Assembly: GCF_000425065.1 (NCBI RefSeq) | Contig: NZ_AULB01000024.1 | Coordinates: forward strand, 62,001-126,000 | Length of the DNA stretch: 64,000 nucleotides | Reading direction: 5' to 3' | DNA from: Actinomadura rifamycini DSM 43936 | Lineage (GTDB): Bacteria; Actinomycetota; Actinomycetes; Streptosporangiales; Streptosporangiaceae | In this document: positions 1 through 6,879 of the stretch, piece by piece | How the letters are laid out: the number at the start of each line of letters is the position of its first letter | How positions within the stretch are numbered: the stretch's first letter is position 1 | Notes under the pieces: generated by a model | Seen by the model: the letters and a program-made list of their open reading frames with translations, nothing else | The model's database searches: none | Told to the model about the DNA's origin: nothing | Made by a program: the position numbers and the translations under genes

Positions 1-550
1 GGCCGACCTCCTTGACGGCGCCGCCGGCGCCCTCGCCGACGTCCTCGACGGCGTGTCCCGCTCCCCGGCCGACGTGCTCGACGGCGCCGCGGGCCCCCGT
101 GCCCAGTTCGCCGACGGCCCGGCCCGCACCGGCCCCGATGGACTCCACGCCCCGGCCGATGTGCTCGAGGAGCTGCGGGTTGCGGTCGAGGGTGGTGAGG
201 ACGCGGTCGACGATGGCGGCCACCTCGTCGAGCCGGACCTCCAGGAGCGCCTGTGCCTCCACGCCCTTGATGTCGAGCTTGACCGCGCCCAAGCCGACGT
301 CGGCGCCGACGTTGAGCCTCAGCATGTCGAGGACCTGTGCGGAGAGCGCCACGTGCGCCTCGAGGTTCTCGACCTCGAGGGAGATCTCCTCGACCTTGAG
401 CTGCGGGACGTTGAGATACACGTCCGGCCCGCCCTTGGACGGCCGCCGCTCGATGGGGCGGTCGGGGTCCGGCCCGGGTACGTCGCGCGCGCCGCCGGCA
501 TGTTCTTCCCCCCGCTCGCGCGACCGCTCGTCGGGCGTGGTGTCTGCCAT
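1..550 (-). CDS. Partial gas-vesicle-cluster-associated protein (C-terminus off window)
   Basis: An open frame starts at an ATG at 548-550 and runs off the left edge, giving 183 visible residues. Residues about 1-40 are polar and charged. A conserved-looking core follows (VYLNVPQLKVEEISLEVENL, then LSAQVLDMLRLNVGADVGLG and an IKGVEAQALLEVRL stretch). After residue about 130 come Gly/Ala/Val/Glu-rich repeats of the type xVGxGAGxAVE. The core resembles proteins coded beside gas vesicle genes in actinomycetes (from memory; the GvpY/GvpZ neighbourhood of Streptomyces). It starts 27 nt after the stop of the SRPBCC gene with a GAGGGGA ribosome site, so the two are probably co-transcribed leftward. 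Its biochemical role is unknown. A scaffold or adaptor for vesicle assembly is only inference. Confidence 0.6.
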   Translation of the reverse strand, partial: MADTTPDERSRERGEEHAGGARDVPGPDPDRPIERRPSKGGPDVYLNVPQLKVEEISLEVENLEAHVALSAQVLDMLRLNVGADVGLGAVKLDIKGVEAQALLEVRLDEVAAIVDRVLTTLDRNPQLLEHIGRGVESIGAGAGRAVGELGTGARGAVEHVGRGAGHAVEDVGEGAGGAVKEVG

Positions 551-577
551 GGGTCCGGTCCCCTCGTCCGCGCTCGG

Positions 578-1651
578 TCAGCCGGCGCCGCTCTTCGCTT
601 CGACCTTCTCGGCGTCCTGCTCTTGCTCCTGCTCCTGCTCTTGCCCCTCGTCCTGCTTCTGACCCTGCTCCTGGTCCTGGTCTTGCTCCTGGTCTTGCTC
701 CTGGTCCTGGTCCTGTTCCTGGCTCTGCTCTTGGTCCTGGTTCTCCTGGGCTTCCTGCTCCTCCTTGACGGCGTCCTCGTGGGTCTTGACGACCTCGCCG
801 TCGCGGATCTCGCCGCGCCAGCCCTCGATGTCGTCCTGTTCGAGGACCGAGCGGGTCATCATGTGGCGCTTGATGTGCTTGAACTCGAGGCGCAGCCGGC
901 GCCCCTGCGCGCGCCAGAGGTTCGCGGTCTTCTCGAAGAAGCCGTCCGGGTGGTACTCGGCGACGAGCAGGACGCGGGTCAGGTTGGGGGTCAGCTCCGC
1001 GAAGGTCACGGCGCCGTCGACGTACCCCTTGGCGCCTTCGGACTTCCACACGATCCGCGTGTCGGGGATCTGCTCGGTGATCGTCGCTTTCCAGCTCCGG
1101 TGCGAGAGGAAGATCTGCGCACGCCAGTTGAGCTTCTCGTCGGACTCCTGCTCGACGCTCTCGACCTTGCTGGTGAACGAGGGGTAGTCGCCGAACCGCG
1201 TCCACTGGTCGTAGGTGGTGCGCAGCGGCAGCCCGACGTCGAACTCCTCGACGATGTTGACGACCTTGGCCTCTTTCTCGCTGCCGCCTCCGCCGCCGCC
1301 GTCTCCGTCGCCGCCGCCGAGCAGGCCGCCCGCGACGCCCTTCACCTTCTCCTTCGCTCCGGTCATCCCGGCGCTCATCCCCGCACGGAGCGGAGACTTG
1401 CCCTCCGCGATCTCCTTCGCCCCGGCGGCGAGCATCTTCTTGCCGACGCCGCCGCCGTCTCCGTCGCCGCCTCCGCCGCCGTCCCCGGCGCTCTCGCTCA
1501 GCCGTCCGGTGAGGTCGCGGATCCTGTCGTTGGCGGACGCCAGCGCCCGCGTCATCACCGCGCGCGCGAGGTCCTGGCTCGCCTCCTTGAACTGGTCGAG
1601 GGGAAGGTCGTCGATCAGACCCGGCGCGTCCTTCGTCTTGGTTTCGGCCAT
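578..1651 (-). CDS. SRPBCC (cyclase/dehydrase-fold) protein, gas-vesicle-cluster type, with Gln/Glu/Asp tail
   Basis: 357 aa from the ATG at 1649-1651. A longer frame upstream lacks a good start, and the family-like N-terminus MAETKTKDAPG begins here. Residues 1-50 are helical, 56-125 hold two Gly/Asp-rich linkers, and 130-265 form an SRPBCC/polyketide-cyclase-like domain (LPLRTTYDQWTRFGDYPSFT, then SHRSWKATITEQIPDTRIVW). Residues 297-349 are an unusual tail made almost only of Q, E and D. Similar proteins sit in actinomycete gas vesicle clusters, where a GvpZ-like name has been used (memory; symbol not assigned). SRPBCC folds bind hydrophobic ligands, and no catalytic residue can be assigned. 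It is probably the first gene of a leftward operon with the partial gene at 1-550. Confidence 0.7.
   Translation of the reverse strand: MAETKTKDAPGLIDDLPLDQFKEASQDLARAVMTRALASANDRIRDLTGRLSESAGDGGGGGDGDGGGVGKKMLAAGAKEIAEGKSPLRAGMSAGMTGAKEKVKGVAGGLLGGGDGDGGGGGGSEKEAKVVNIVEEFDVGLPLRTTYDQWTRFGDYPSFTSKVESVEQESDEKLNWRAQIFLSHRSWKATITEQIPDTRIVWKSEGAKGYVDGAVTFAELTPNLTRVLLVAEYHPDGFFEKTANLWRAQGRRLRLEFKHIKRHMMTRSVLEQDDIEGWRGEIRDGEVVKTHEDAVKEEQEAQENQDQEQSQEQDQDQEQDQEQDQDQEQGQKQDEGQEQEQEQEQDAEKVEAKSGAG
605..763 (-). repeat. Hexamer-like coding repeat (Gln/Glu/Asp tract)
   Basis: A tract of about 160 bp of near-repeats built from CTCCTG, CTGGTC and CTCTTG units on the plus strand. Read from the minus strand it gives alternating QE and QD dipeptides at the C-terminus of the SRPBCC protein. 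Codon units are degenerate but strictly in register, so length can change by slippage without breaking the frame. Confidence 0.85.
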
Positions 1652-1815
1652 GGTCACCACTTCTCGCTCCGGTCGGCCGCTCCCCGCCTGGCGTGCGGAC
1701 CGTCCCGTCGTCCGCACAGGGAGCGCGGCGTCACCCCACCTGTCACCGCGACCGACGAAGGACAAACGACCCGAACCCCGACGCTCGGGTAAAACGTTGG
1801 TCTGACCTGGACGTT

Positions 1816-2085
1816 CTACCCGGTCGGGGCCGGGCTCGGGACGTGGCCGGGCGGGAAGTCGCAGTCGATGTCGCCGACGTCCTTGTCGCCGCCGGGCTCC
1901 TCGATGAGGACGTAGGCGCAGGCGCGGCCGTGCTCGTCGGTGAAGGACTGCCGGGTGGCGGTCTCGCCGCACGCGGTCAGCGTGAGCAGGACGGCGGCGC
2001 ACGCGGCGAGCAGCACGGCGGCGCGGGCGGGGCGGCGGGCGAGGAGGACGCGGGACGGGCGCGCCGTCCCTCCAGAACGTTTCAT
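1816..2085 (-). CDS. Small secreted lipoprotein, function unknown
   Basis: 89 aa from the ATG at 2083-2085; an upstream in-frame start at 2133 would put a long polar extension before the signal peptide. The N-terminus is rich in Arg, residues 22-37 form a hydrophobic core, and the lipobox is LTAC with the lipidated cysteine at 39, so the product should be anchored on the outer face of the membrane. The mature part is about 50 residues with two further Cys (in RACAYV and IDCDFP) that could form a disulfide. No family is recognised. It stands alone between the gas-vesicle-like genes and the SnoaL-like gene, on the same strand. Confidence 0.65.
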   Translation of the reverse strand: MKRSGGTARPSRVLLARRPARAAVLLAACAAVLLTLTACGETATRQSFTDEHGRACAYVLIEEPGGDKDVGDIDCDFPPGHVPSPAPTG

Positions 2086-2173
2086 GCCCGCAGCATGACC
2101 GGGTTCCGGTGTCCGGTCCGCGCATTTCGCCACACGTCCGGGGAAGGGCGGATGACGGTCCGCGGCGGGGTGC

Positions 2174-2593
2174 TCAGCCCGGACGCAGGACGCCGAAGTC
2201 GCCGAGGTCGTGCGAGATCGTGAACGTTCGGGAGGTCATGCGCCAGCCGTCCGGGGTCCGGGTCCAGTGGTCCTCGTACTCGCCGAAGCACTCGTAGGCG
2301 CGCCCCGCCGCCTCCCCCTCGCCCTGGTGGTGGACGCGCGCGTAGGTGAGGGAGCGCGCCTCGTCGCCGCGGATCTCGACGCGGTGGTTGCCGAGGAGGT
2401 GCTGCGACGGCCCGCAGCCGCCGAGGTGCGCGCGGACCCGGGCGACGATCGTGTCCCGTCCGGTGCGGCCGTAGCCGGTGGCGTCCGGGACGAACATCGC
2501 GCCGACGGCGTCCCAGTCGCGGCGGTCGAGGGCGGCGGCCATCTCGGCGAGCCGCTCGATGATCTGTTCGCGGTCGCTCATCGTGGAGGTCAT
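2174..2593 (-). CDS. SnoaL-like / NTF2-fold protein
   Basis: 139 aa. The N-terminal helix (IIERLAEMAAALDRRDWDAV) followed by a segment such as MFVPDATGYG, and the C-terminal strands ending DGWRMTSRTFTISHDLG, are typical of the SnoaL_4 / nuclear-transport-factor-2 superfamily. These small cone-shaped alpha+beta proteins include cyclases, hydratases and scytalone-dehydratase-like enzymes as well as non-catalytic binding proteins. The start at 2593 gives MTSTMSDREQ; a second Met five residues later is equally possible. No pathway partner is adjacent, so substrate and reaction are not assignable. Confidence 0.75.
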   Translation of the reverse strand: MTSTMSDREQIIERLAEMAAALDRRDWDAVGAMFVPDATGYGRTGRDTIVARVRAHLGGCGPSQHLLGNHRVEIRGDEARSLTYARVHHQGEGEAAGRAYECFGEYEDHWTRTPDGWRMTSRTFTISHDLGDFGVLRPG

Positions 2594-2660
2594 TTCTCTT
2601 CTCTACGGCGCTCGCGGGGCGCGCCGCCGTCCGCGTCCCGCTCACCGGTCCGGGAACACG

Positions 2661-2690
2661 AAAAAACCGCAGACCGTGGGTCTGCGGTTT
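2661..2690 (-). terminator. Rho-independent terminator of the tRNA operon
   Basis: A 12-bp stem (AAACCGCAGACC against its complement) with a short loop is followed on the minus strand by six T residues at 2661-2666. It lies 10 bp beyond tRNA-Glu, ends the tRNA-Gln/tRNA-Glu transcript, and separates it from the SnoaL-like gene. Confidence 0.9.
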
Positions 2691-2699
2691 CGCGGACAG

Positions 2700-2772
2700 T
2701 ACCCCCGAGCGGATTCGAACCGCCGTTACCGCCTTGAGAGGGCGGCGTCCTAGGCCACTAGACGACGGGGGC
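2700..2772 (-). tRNA. tRNA-Glu (anticodon CTC)
   Basis: A 73-nt cloverleaf. The acceptor stem GCCCCCG pairs with CGGGGGT (first pair G-U) with discriminator A at 2700. The anticodon stem CCGCC/GGCGG encloses the loop CTCTCAA, so the anticodon is CTC, reading GAG, the main Glu codon in such a GC-rich genome. The T arm carries the usual GTTCGAATC. The 3' CCA is not encoded. Glutamyl-tRNA(Glu) serves protein synthesis and, in bacteria, tetrapyrrole synthesis. Confidence 0.95.
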
Positions 2773-2794
2773 CTGTCCGCTTTCGCGGACGCAG

Positions 2795-2866
2795 CTGGGG
2801 TACCAGGACTCGAACCTAGACTAACTGAACCAGAATCAGTCGTGCTGCCGATTACACCATACCCCA
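2795..2866 (-). tRNA. tRNA-Gln (anticodon CTG)
   Basis: A 72-nt cloverleaf. The acceptor stem TGGGGTA pairs fully with TACCCCA, with discriminator G at 2795. The anticodon stem ACTGA/TCAGT holds the loop TTCTGGT, giving anticodon CTG (codon CAG). The T arm has GGTTCGAGTCC. The 3' CCA is not encoded. It is the first gene of a two-tRNA operon, 22 bp before tRNA-Glu. In organisms that use GatCAB (coded at 35.0-38.3 kb here) this tRNA is first charged with Glu and then amidated. Confidence 0.95.
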
Positions 2867-2917
2867 GAGAGGTACGCGGGCTTCCTGCCTTTCGGGCCGG
2901 TCGCTCGCGCCTCGATG

Positions 2918-2946
2918 AGAATACAGGAGTCGGGGACTTGGACCAA
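2918..2946 (-). promoter_or_regulatory. Probable promoter of the tRNA-Gln/tRNA-Glu operon
   Basis: TTGGTC at 2941-2946 and TATTCT at 2918-2923, spaced by 17 bp, match a housekeeping sigma promoter. Predicted transcription starts about 45 nt upstream of tRNA-Gln. This AT-richer patch stands out from its surroundings. Confidence 0.6.
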
Positions 2947-3103
2947 AACGAATAGCGGACGGTCGCCCGCGCGTCTCCATCGCGGACGGTTCGAGCCGCC
3001 CGCCGTCCGGGTCGCGCGGGCACGGGACCAGCCCGAACGCGGTCCCGGACGGCCCGGACCGGCGCCCGGGACGCTCCCCGGACGCCTTCCGCGATCCGGC
3101 CGG

Positions 3104-3868
3104 CTAGTCGCGGGCGATGACCCGGTTGGTGAGGGTCCCGACGTTCTCGACGGTCACGCTGACCTCGTCGCCGACCTCCAGCGGGCCCACGCCCGCCGGG
3201 GTGCCGGTGAGGATGACGTCGCCCGGCAGCAGCGTCATGACTTGGCTGACGTACTCGACGAGCTTCGGGATGTCGTGGATGAGCTGCGACGTGCGGGCGC
3301 TCTGCCGGACCTCGCCGTTCACGGTCGTGCTGATCGCCAGGTCCGCCGGATCGACCTCGGTCTCGATCCACGGGCCCAGCGGGCAGAACGTGTCGAACCC
3401 CTTCGCGCGCGTCCACTGGCCGTCGCGGGCCTGCAGGTCGCGGGCGGTGACGTCGTTCGCGCAGGTGTAGCCGAGGATCACCTCGGCGGCCCGGGACGCC
3501 GGCACCTCCCGGCACATCCGGCCGATCACCAGCGCGAGCTCGCCCTCGTGGTCGACCCGCTCGGACAGCTTCTCCGGGTAGGCGATCGCCTCGCCCGGTC
3601 CGATCACGCTCGTCGACGGCTTCGCGAAGATCAGCGGCTCGGCGGGGGCCTCCCCGCCCATCTCCGCGGCGTGCTCGGCGTAGTTCTTGCCGATCGCGAT
3701 GACCTTGCTGGGCAGGATCGGGGCCAGCAGCCGGACGTCGGCGAGCGGGTACCGGTGCCCGGTGAAGGCGAGCTCCCCGAACGGATGCGCCGCGACGGCG
3801 GCGACGGTGTTCTCCTCCACCACCCCGAAGGACATGCCCTCGTCGGTGGAGAACCTGGCGATACGCAT
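3104..3868 (-). CDS. Fumarylacetoacetate hydrolase (FAH) family protein
   Basis: 254 aa. The short N-terminal domain and the FAH_C domain (from about residue 55) are complete: IAIGKNYAEHAAEMG, FAKPSTSVIGPG, then the metal-binding acidic region VDHEGELALVIG and the ANDVTARDLQ and KGFDTFCPLGPW motifs. It ends with the LTGTPAGVGPLEVGD block. Members hydrolyse C-C bonds of acylpyruvates or isomerise 2-hydroxyhepta-2,4-diene-1,7-dioates, with a divalent metal; the exact substrate cannot be read from sequence. In many actinomycetes this gene sits directly before gltX and the tRNA-Gln/Glu pair. Here it is followed by the tRNAs, but gltX is missing. Confidence 0.9.
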   Translation of the reverse strand: MRIARFSTDEGMSFGVVEENTVAAVAAHPFGELAFTGHRYPLADVRLLAPILPSKVIAIGKNYAEHAAEMGGEAPAEPLIFAKPSTSVIGPGEAIAYPEKLSERVDHEGELALVIGRMCREVPASRAAEVILGYTCANDVTARDLQARDGQWTRAKGFDTFCPLGPWIETEVDPADLAISTTVNGEVRQSARTSQLIHDIPKLVEYVSQVMTLLPGDVILTGTPAGVGPLEVGDEVSVTVENVGTLTNRVIARD

Positions 3869-3890
3869 GGTCGAGAGCCTAGTACCCCGG

Positions 3891-4793
3891 TCAGAGGCCG
3901 CACCCCGCGCCGTTGAGGACGCACTCGGCGGGCGGCACCGGCTCCCCCGCGGCGCCGAACCGGACCGTCACCGTCCCCATCGGCGGGACGGCCGCCGCCC
4001 CCGGCGCGTTCTCGATCACCGCCCGCTCGCCGCCCCGCACCAGCCGTCCGCCCCACACGTTGCGGACGTCCGAGCCGGGCGCCAGGAACGTCAGCCGCCA
4101 CGACGCCAGCGGCCGCCCGGTGCGGTTGGTGACGACGAACGAGCCTTCGTAGTAGCCGGGGCCGTCCTCGACGACCTGGAACGTGACGCCGTCGCCCCCC
4201 GGCGGCGGCTCCGCCCCGGCGACGGGCCCGCCGGACGCCCCGGCGGGCGGCGGGGACGTCCCGGCGGACGGCGGGACGGTCGTCGGCGCGGGCGCCGCGC
4301 CGCCGCTCGTCCCCTCGGGCGCGGCGGCCCGGGGCGTCGCCGCGCGGGTCTCGGCCGGGGCGGCGTCCGGCTCCCCGTCGTCGCCGAGGGCGAACACCGC
4401 GAGGAGGGCCACGGCGACCACGAGCACGCCGGTCCCCAGCGCGAAGGCCACTCCCCGCACGCTCCCGCCGGCCGTGCGCGCGGGCGGGGCCGAGGGGGCC
4501 TCCGGGTCGGGGAGTTCGGCGGTGCCGCCGGACCGCCGGCGCCGGGCGGGCGGGGCGTGCAGCGGCGCGACCCGCACGTCCTCGGGGTCGCCCGTGCCGC
4601 GCTCGTCCGGGACGTCCGGCGCGGTGTCGGCGGGGGCGGGGCCGTCCGGCGCGGCGGGCGGGTCGGGTTCGGTGGCGTTCGGGTCCGGGTCGGTGGCGGC
4701 CGGGTCCGCACCGGGGACGGCGAGTTCGGTGGCGGCCGCGGGGTCCGGGGGCATGGACCGGCGGTCGCGCCGCGGGGTCGGGTCGCCGCTCAT
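3891..4793 (-). CDS. Membrane-anchored protein with C-terminal CBM2-like domain
   Basis: 300 aa from the ATG at 4791-4793, which has a GGGAGAG ribosome site; an ATG 27 nt upstream is less well placed. Residues 1-110 are Pro/Asp/Ala-rich and presumably cytoplasmic. One transmembrane helix follows (VAFALGTGVLVVAVALLAVF), then an extracellular Pro/Gly/Ala/Thr linker. The last 90 residues resemble carbohydrate-binding module family 2 (EGSFVVTNRTGRPLASWRLT, an NVWGG segment, a NAPG turn, and two Cys near the end in PAECVLNGAGCGL). CBM2 domains normally bind cellulose or chitin and are fused to glycoside hydrolases, but no enzyme domain is visible here. A type II signal-anchor topology presenting the module at the cell surface is inferred. 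Confidence 0.7.
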   Translation of the reverse strand: MSGDPTPRRDRRSMPPDPAAATELAVPGADPAATDPDPNATEPDPPAAPDGPAPADTAPDVPDERGTGDPEDVRVAPLHAPPARRRRSGGTAELPDPEAPSAPPARTAGGSVRGVAFALGTGVLVVAVALLAVFALGDDGEPDAAPAETRAATPRAAAPEGTSGGAAPAPTTVPPSAGTSPPPAGASGGPVAGAEPPPGGDGVTFQVVEDGPGYYEGSFVVTNRTGRPLASWRLTFLAPGSDVRNVWGGRLVRGGERAVIENAPGAAAVPPMGTVTVRFGAAGEPVPPAECVLNGAGCGL

Positions 4794-4868
4794 CGATCGC
4801 TCTCCCGTCGTCGGTCTCATGGAGTCCGACGGCCGGGACGGCGGCGAGGTTCGTCCCGCGCGGGCGGT

Positions 4869-5249
4869 TCAGCCCGTCGCGGTCGGTTCCAGTCCCCGCC
4901 GCGCGGCCTGGCGCTGGTGCCGGTTCAGCATGTCGGTGATCAGTTCGATGGCGTGCGGGGTGGTGGCGGCCTGCACGCCGCTCAGCCAGCGGCTCGCCTC
5001 GGCGAGCAGGTCCTCGGCGGACTCGTCGGACGCGTCGGCGGACCGGGCGTCGGCCAGCCGGCCGAGCACGGCGCCGAGCCGCAGGGGCGCGCCGGGGTGC
5101 CCGGACTCGGCGGCCCGCCGGTACCAGTCGGCGGCCCGTTCGAGGTCGCCCTCCAGCTCGTACACCCGGCCCAGCCCGAAGGCCACGTCGACCCGGCCTC
5201 CGTCCGTCGGACGCCCGAGTTCCTCGGGGTTCCAGGGTCGGACAGGCAT
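4869..5249 (-). CDS. Small Sel1/TPR-repeat protein
   Basis: 126 aa from the ATG at 5247-5249, with GGAG nine bases upstream. Residues about 20-55 contain a Sel1-like repeat (VYELEGDLERAADWYRRAAE then SGHPGAPLRLG), followed by an Ala/Asp/Ser-rich part and a C-terminal helical region ending in HRQRQAA-like basic residues. Sel1/TPR units mediate protein-protein contacts. The protein has no signal peptide or membrane helix and is too short for a full TPR superhelix, so it may act as a small adaptor. It lies downstream of the DUF6292-like gene and upstream of the CBM2-like gene on the same strand, with gaps of 200 and 75 bp. Confidence 0.65.
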   Translation of the reverse strand: MPVRPWNPEELGRPTDGGRVDVAFGLGRVYELEGDLERAADWYRRAAESGHPGAPLRLGAVLGRLADARSADASDESAEDLLAEASRWLSGVQAATTPHAIELITDMLNRHQRQAARRGLEPTATG

Positions 5250-5405
5250 ACGATCACTCCGGTGTTCGGGGGCTGGAAACGGCATGCGGGAACGCCGCGC
5301 GTGCCGCGCTCGTCCCATGGTGACCGCCGCACCCGAAATCCGCCACCGATTTCGCCGATTCCGCCGGAACTCCTCCTTTCCCGTGCCGGTGCCGGCGGAA
5401 AGTCC

Positions 5406-5438
5406 CGCGCGCGGCCGCGGACACGGCGGCCGCGCGCG
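5406..5438 (-). terminator. Hairpin downstream of the DUF6292-like gene
   Basis: A perfect 13-bp GC stem (CGCGCGCGGCCGC and its complement) with a 7-nt loop lies 12 bp past the stop at 5450. There is no T tract, which is common for actinomycete terminators. Confidence 0.6.
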
Positions 5439-5449
5439 GCGGGGCGGGC

Positions 5450-5854
5450 TCAGCGGTCGCCGTAGCGGGCGAGCGCGTCTTCGAAGCCGTCGTGCCCGTC
5501 GGCGTAGGAGCGGAGCCGGACGGGGGCGCCGCCGGCGGGGCCGGCCAGGCGTCCGGCGACCTCGCGCGGGTCGGCCAGCACTCCGCCGCCGAGCCGGACG
5601 GGGTCGCGCAGCACGGTGCGGTCGCCTTGCGCGCCGGAGACGAAGTCGCCGACCACGAAGCCGTCGGTCTCGTTCCAGACGAGGGCCCGCTCCCCGAGGA
5701 CGAAGGTCGCGTCCCGGGGGTCGGACGGGTCGAGCCAGACGTCGGCGAGCCGCACGCCGCCGGCCGCGAGTTCGTCGGCGACCGCGGTGATGTATCCGCG
5801 GGTGACGTCGACGAAGGGGTCCGGGTGAGGCAGGGGTCGAAGGTTGCCGGTCAC
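5450..5854 (-). CDS. DUF6292-like protein
   Basis: 134 aa from a GTG at 5852-5854 preceded by GAGGGAG. The protein has the pattern ...YITAVADELAAGGVRLADVW, then LDPSDPRDATF and LVWNETDGF, followed by a Gly/Leu/Arg-rich part and an acidic C-terminus (EDALARYGDR). This layout matches the actinobacterial DUF6292 family as I remember it; those proteins are small, soluble and of unknown function, often coded near XRE-type regulators. None is adjacent here. An inverted repeat lies about 20 bp upstream of the start (5876-5889). Confidence 0.6.
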   Translation of the reverse strand: MTGNLRPLPHPDPFVDVTRGYITAVADELAAGGVRLADVWLDPSDPRDATFVLGERALVWNETDGFVVGDFVSGAQGDRTVLRDPVRLGGGVLADPREVAGRLAGPAGGAPVRLRSYADGHDGFEDALARYGDR

Positions 5855-6466
5855 TGGGAGCTCCCTCTCTGTATGACTTCAATCGAAGTATGGGAGATGG
5901 AATCCGATTTGTCCCATTTGGTGACCTAAATATCCCCCGGCGGGCAGCGCAAATCAACCCCCTCGGCCCCGAACCTCCTTTCCGCTCCGCCGTTCTCCGT
6001 GCCCGGCGACCCGGCGGCGGGCGCCTCGACCCAGGACGCCCGCCCCCTCCCCTACCGGGCCGCGCCCCGCCCGCCGCCCCCGGCCGGGGACGACCGGCGG
6101 GACGTCCATCGCCGCGCGGCGGCGACCATTCTCGGCGCGATGACGACGGTCGCGCCCACGACCGGCCCCACCACGACCGAGACCCCCAGGGCCCGCCTTT
6201 CGCGCACCGCGCGCGAAGCGGCGGGAAGCCTCATTTCCCTGATCGAACTCCAATTGCGGGAACGCCGTTCCGCCGGGGGCACGACGCGCAGTGGACGGAC
6301 GACGCCGACGGCCGCGTCGGGGCACGCCCCGGGGAACGGCGCCGCCTCCCGCACCGGCGTCAGAACCAGCCGCGGGTGCGCCCGCGCGGTCGGCAGCTCA
6401 CCGAACCGGCTCTCTTCCACTGTGCACTCTCCTTCGGCCGAGCGGCCCGCCCGCCTCGACGGGCGG
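5855..6466. other. 612-bp gene-poor intergenic region
   Basis: No convincing gene is seen. Contents: an inverted repeat ACTTC-AATC-GAAGT at 5876-5889 just upstream of the DUF6292-like gene; an AT-richer patch at 5885-5960 that probably holds its promoter; and overlapping short open frames on both strands around 6050-6330. One plus frame begins at 6140, and a minus frame contains a hydrophobic stretch GVSVVVGPVVGATVVIA. Neither has a ribosome site or a recognisable family, and codon bias does not separate them, so I leave both uncalled. Confidence 0.5.
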
Positions 6467-6652
6467 TCACGCCGTGGTGCGCTCCGGCTCGCGCTCGTCC
6501 CGGCGCACCACGTTGACCAGGGGCGCCGTGCGCGAGGAGCCGCCGGCGCGGAAGACCACGTTCCTGCTGGTCCACCCGGCGAACACGACATAGAGCGTGA
6601 TGGCCACGAACAGCAGCGTCGGCACGAGAACCCATAGGTAGACGACGGCCAT
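6467..6652 (-). CDS. Small single-pass membrane peptide (61 aa)
   Basis: 61 aa from the ATG at 6650-6652, which has the very strong ribosome site AGAAGGAGGA. Residues 4-26 form one transmembrane helix (VYLWVLVPTLLFVAITLYVV), followed by FAGWTSR and a polar, basic tail ending RRDEREPERTTA. No family is recognised. It is divergent from the GntR/UTRA regulator gene and shares a 227-bp intergenic region with three inverted repeats, so the regulator may control it. Membrane peptides of this size often tune a larger partner, but no partner is coded nearby. Confidence 0.65.
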   Translation of the reverse strand: MAVVYLWVLVPTLLFVAITLYVVFAGWTSRNVVFRAGGSSRTAPLVNVVRRDEREPERTTA

Positions 6653-6680
6653 GCTGTCCTCCTTCTCCGCGCATTCGGGA

Positions 6681-6700
6681 GGTGTCTCTTCAGGGACACC
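6681..6700. promoter_or_regulatory. Inverted repeat upstream of the 61-aa gene
   Basis: GGTGTCTCT and AGGGACACC (8 of 9 positions complementary) separated by two bases, 28 bp before the ATG of the small membrane peptide. It could be an operator or a 5'-UTR hairpin; which one cannot be told from sequence. Confidence 0.4.
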
Positions 6701-6719
6701 GCCGCCTGCTACGCTTCTC

Positions 6720-6754
6720 CGAGATCTCATCTCGTTGACTTGTACCAACAAGTC
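6720..6754. promoter_or_regulatory. Two adjacent inverted repeats, candidate GntR operator region
   Basis: CGAGAT-CTC-ATCTCG at 6720-6734 is followed directly by a perfect 7-bp inverted repeat GACTTGT-ACCA-ACAAGTC at 6737-6754. They sit midway between the divergent 61-aa gene and the GntR/UTRA gene at 6880. UTRA-type GntR proteins bind short palindromes in their own control regions, so this is the likely site for autoregulation (inference). Confidence 0.5.
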
Positions 6755-6879
6755 TTTCACCAACAGTGTTACCCTTTTTAGAGGTTGCAAACATGTGGGC
6801 GGGGAAGAGCTTGTTCGGTACCTGATGTCCGGTTCGTAGCCGGACGTCGGCAGGCCGTCAGGTCGGAAGGAGCGGAACC

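Noticed and set aside
605..763. Repeat tract considered as a CRISPR-like or minisatellite array
   Set aside because: There are no spacers, units are 6 bp and degenerate, and they stay in the coding frame, so they are protein low complexity.
1770..1830. A sigma-B-type (GTTT...GGGTA) promoter before the SRPBCC gene, as gas vesicle genes are stress-induced in Streptomyces
   Set aside because: GTTTTACCC is present but no properly spaced GGGTAT-like -10 follows; evidence is too weak.
6140..6637. Possible gene starting MTTVAPTTGPTTTETP in the 5855-6466 gap
   Set aside because: No ribosome site, codon bias fades after about 20 codons, and the frame overlaps the well-supported 61-aa gene on the other strand.
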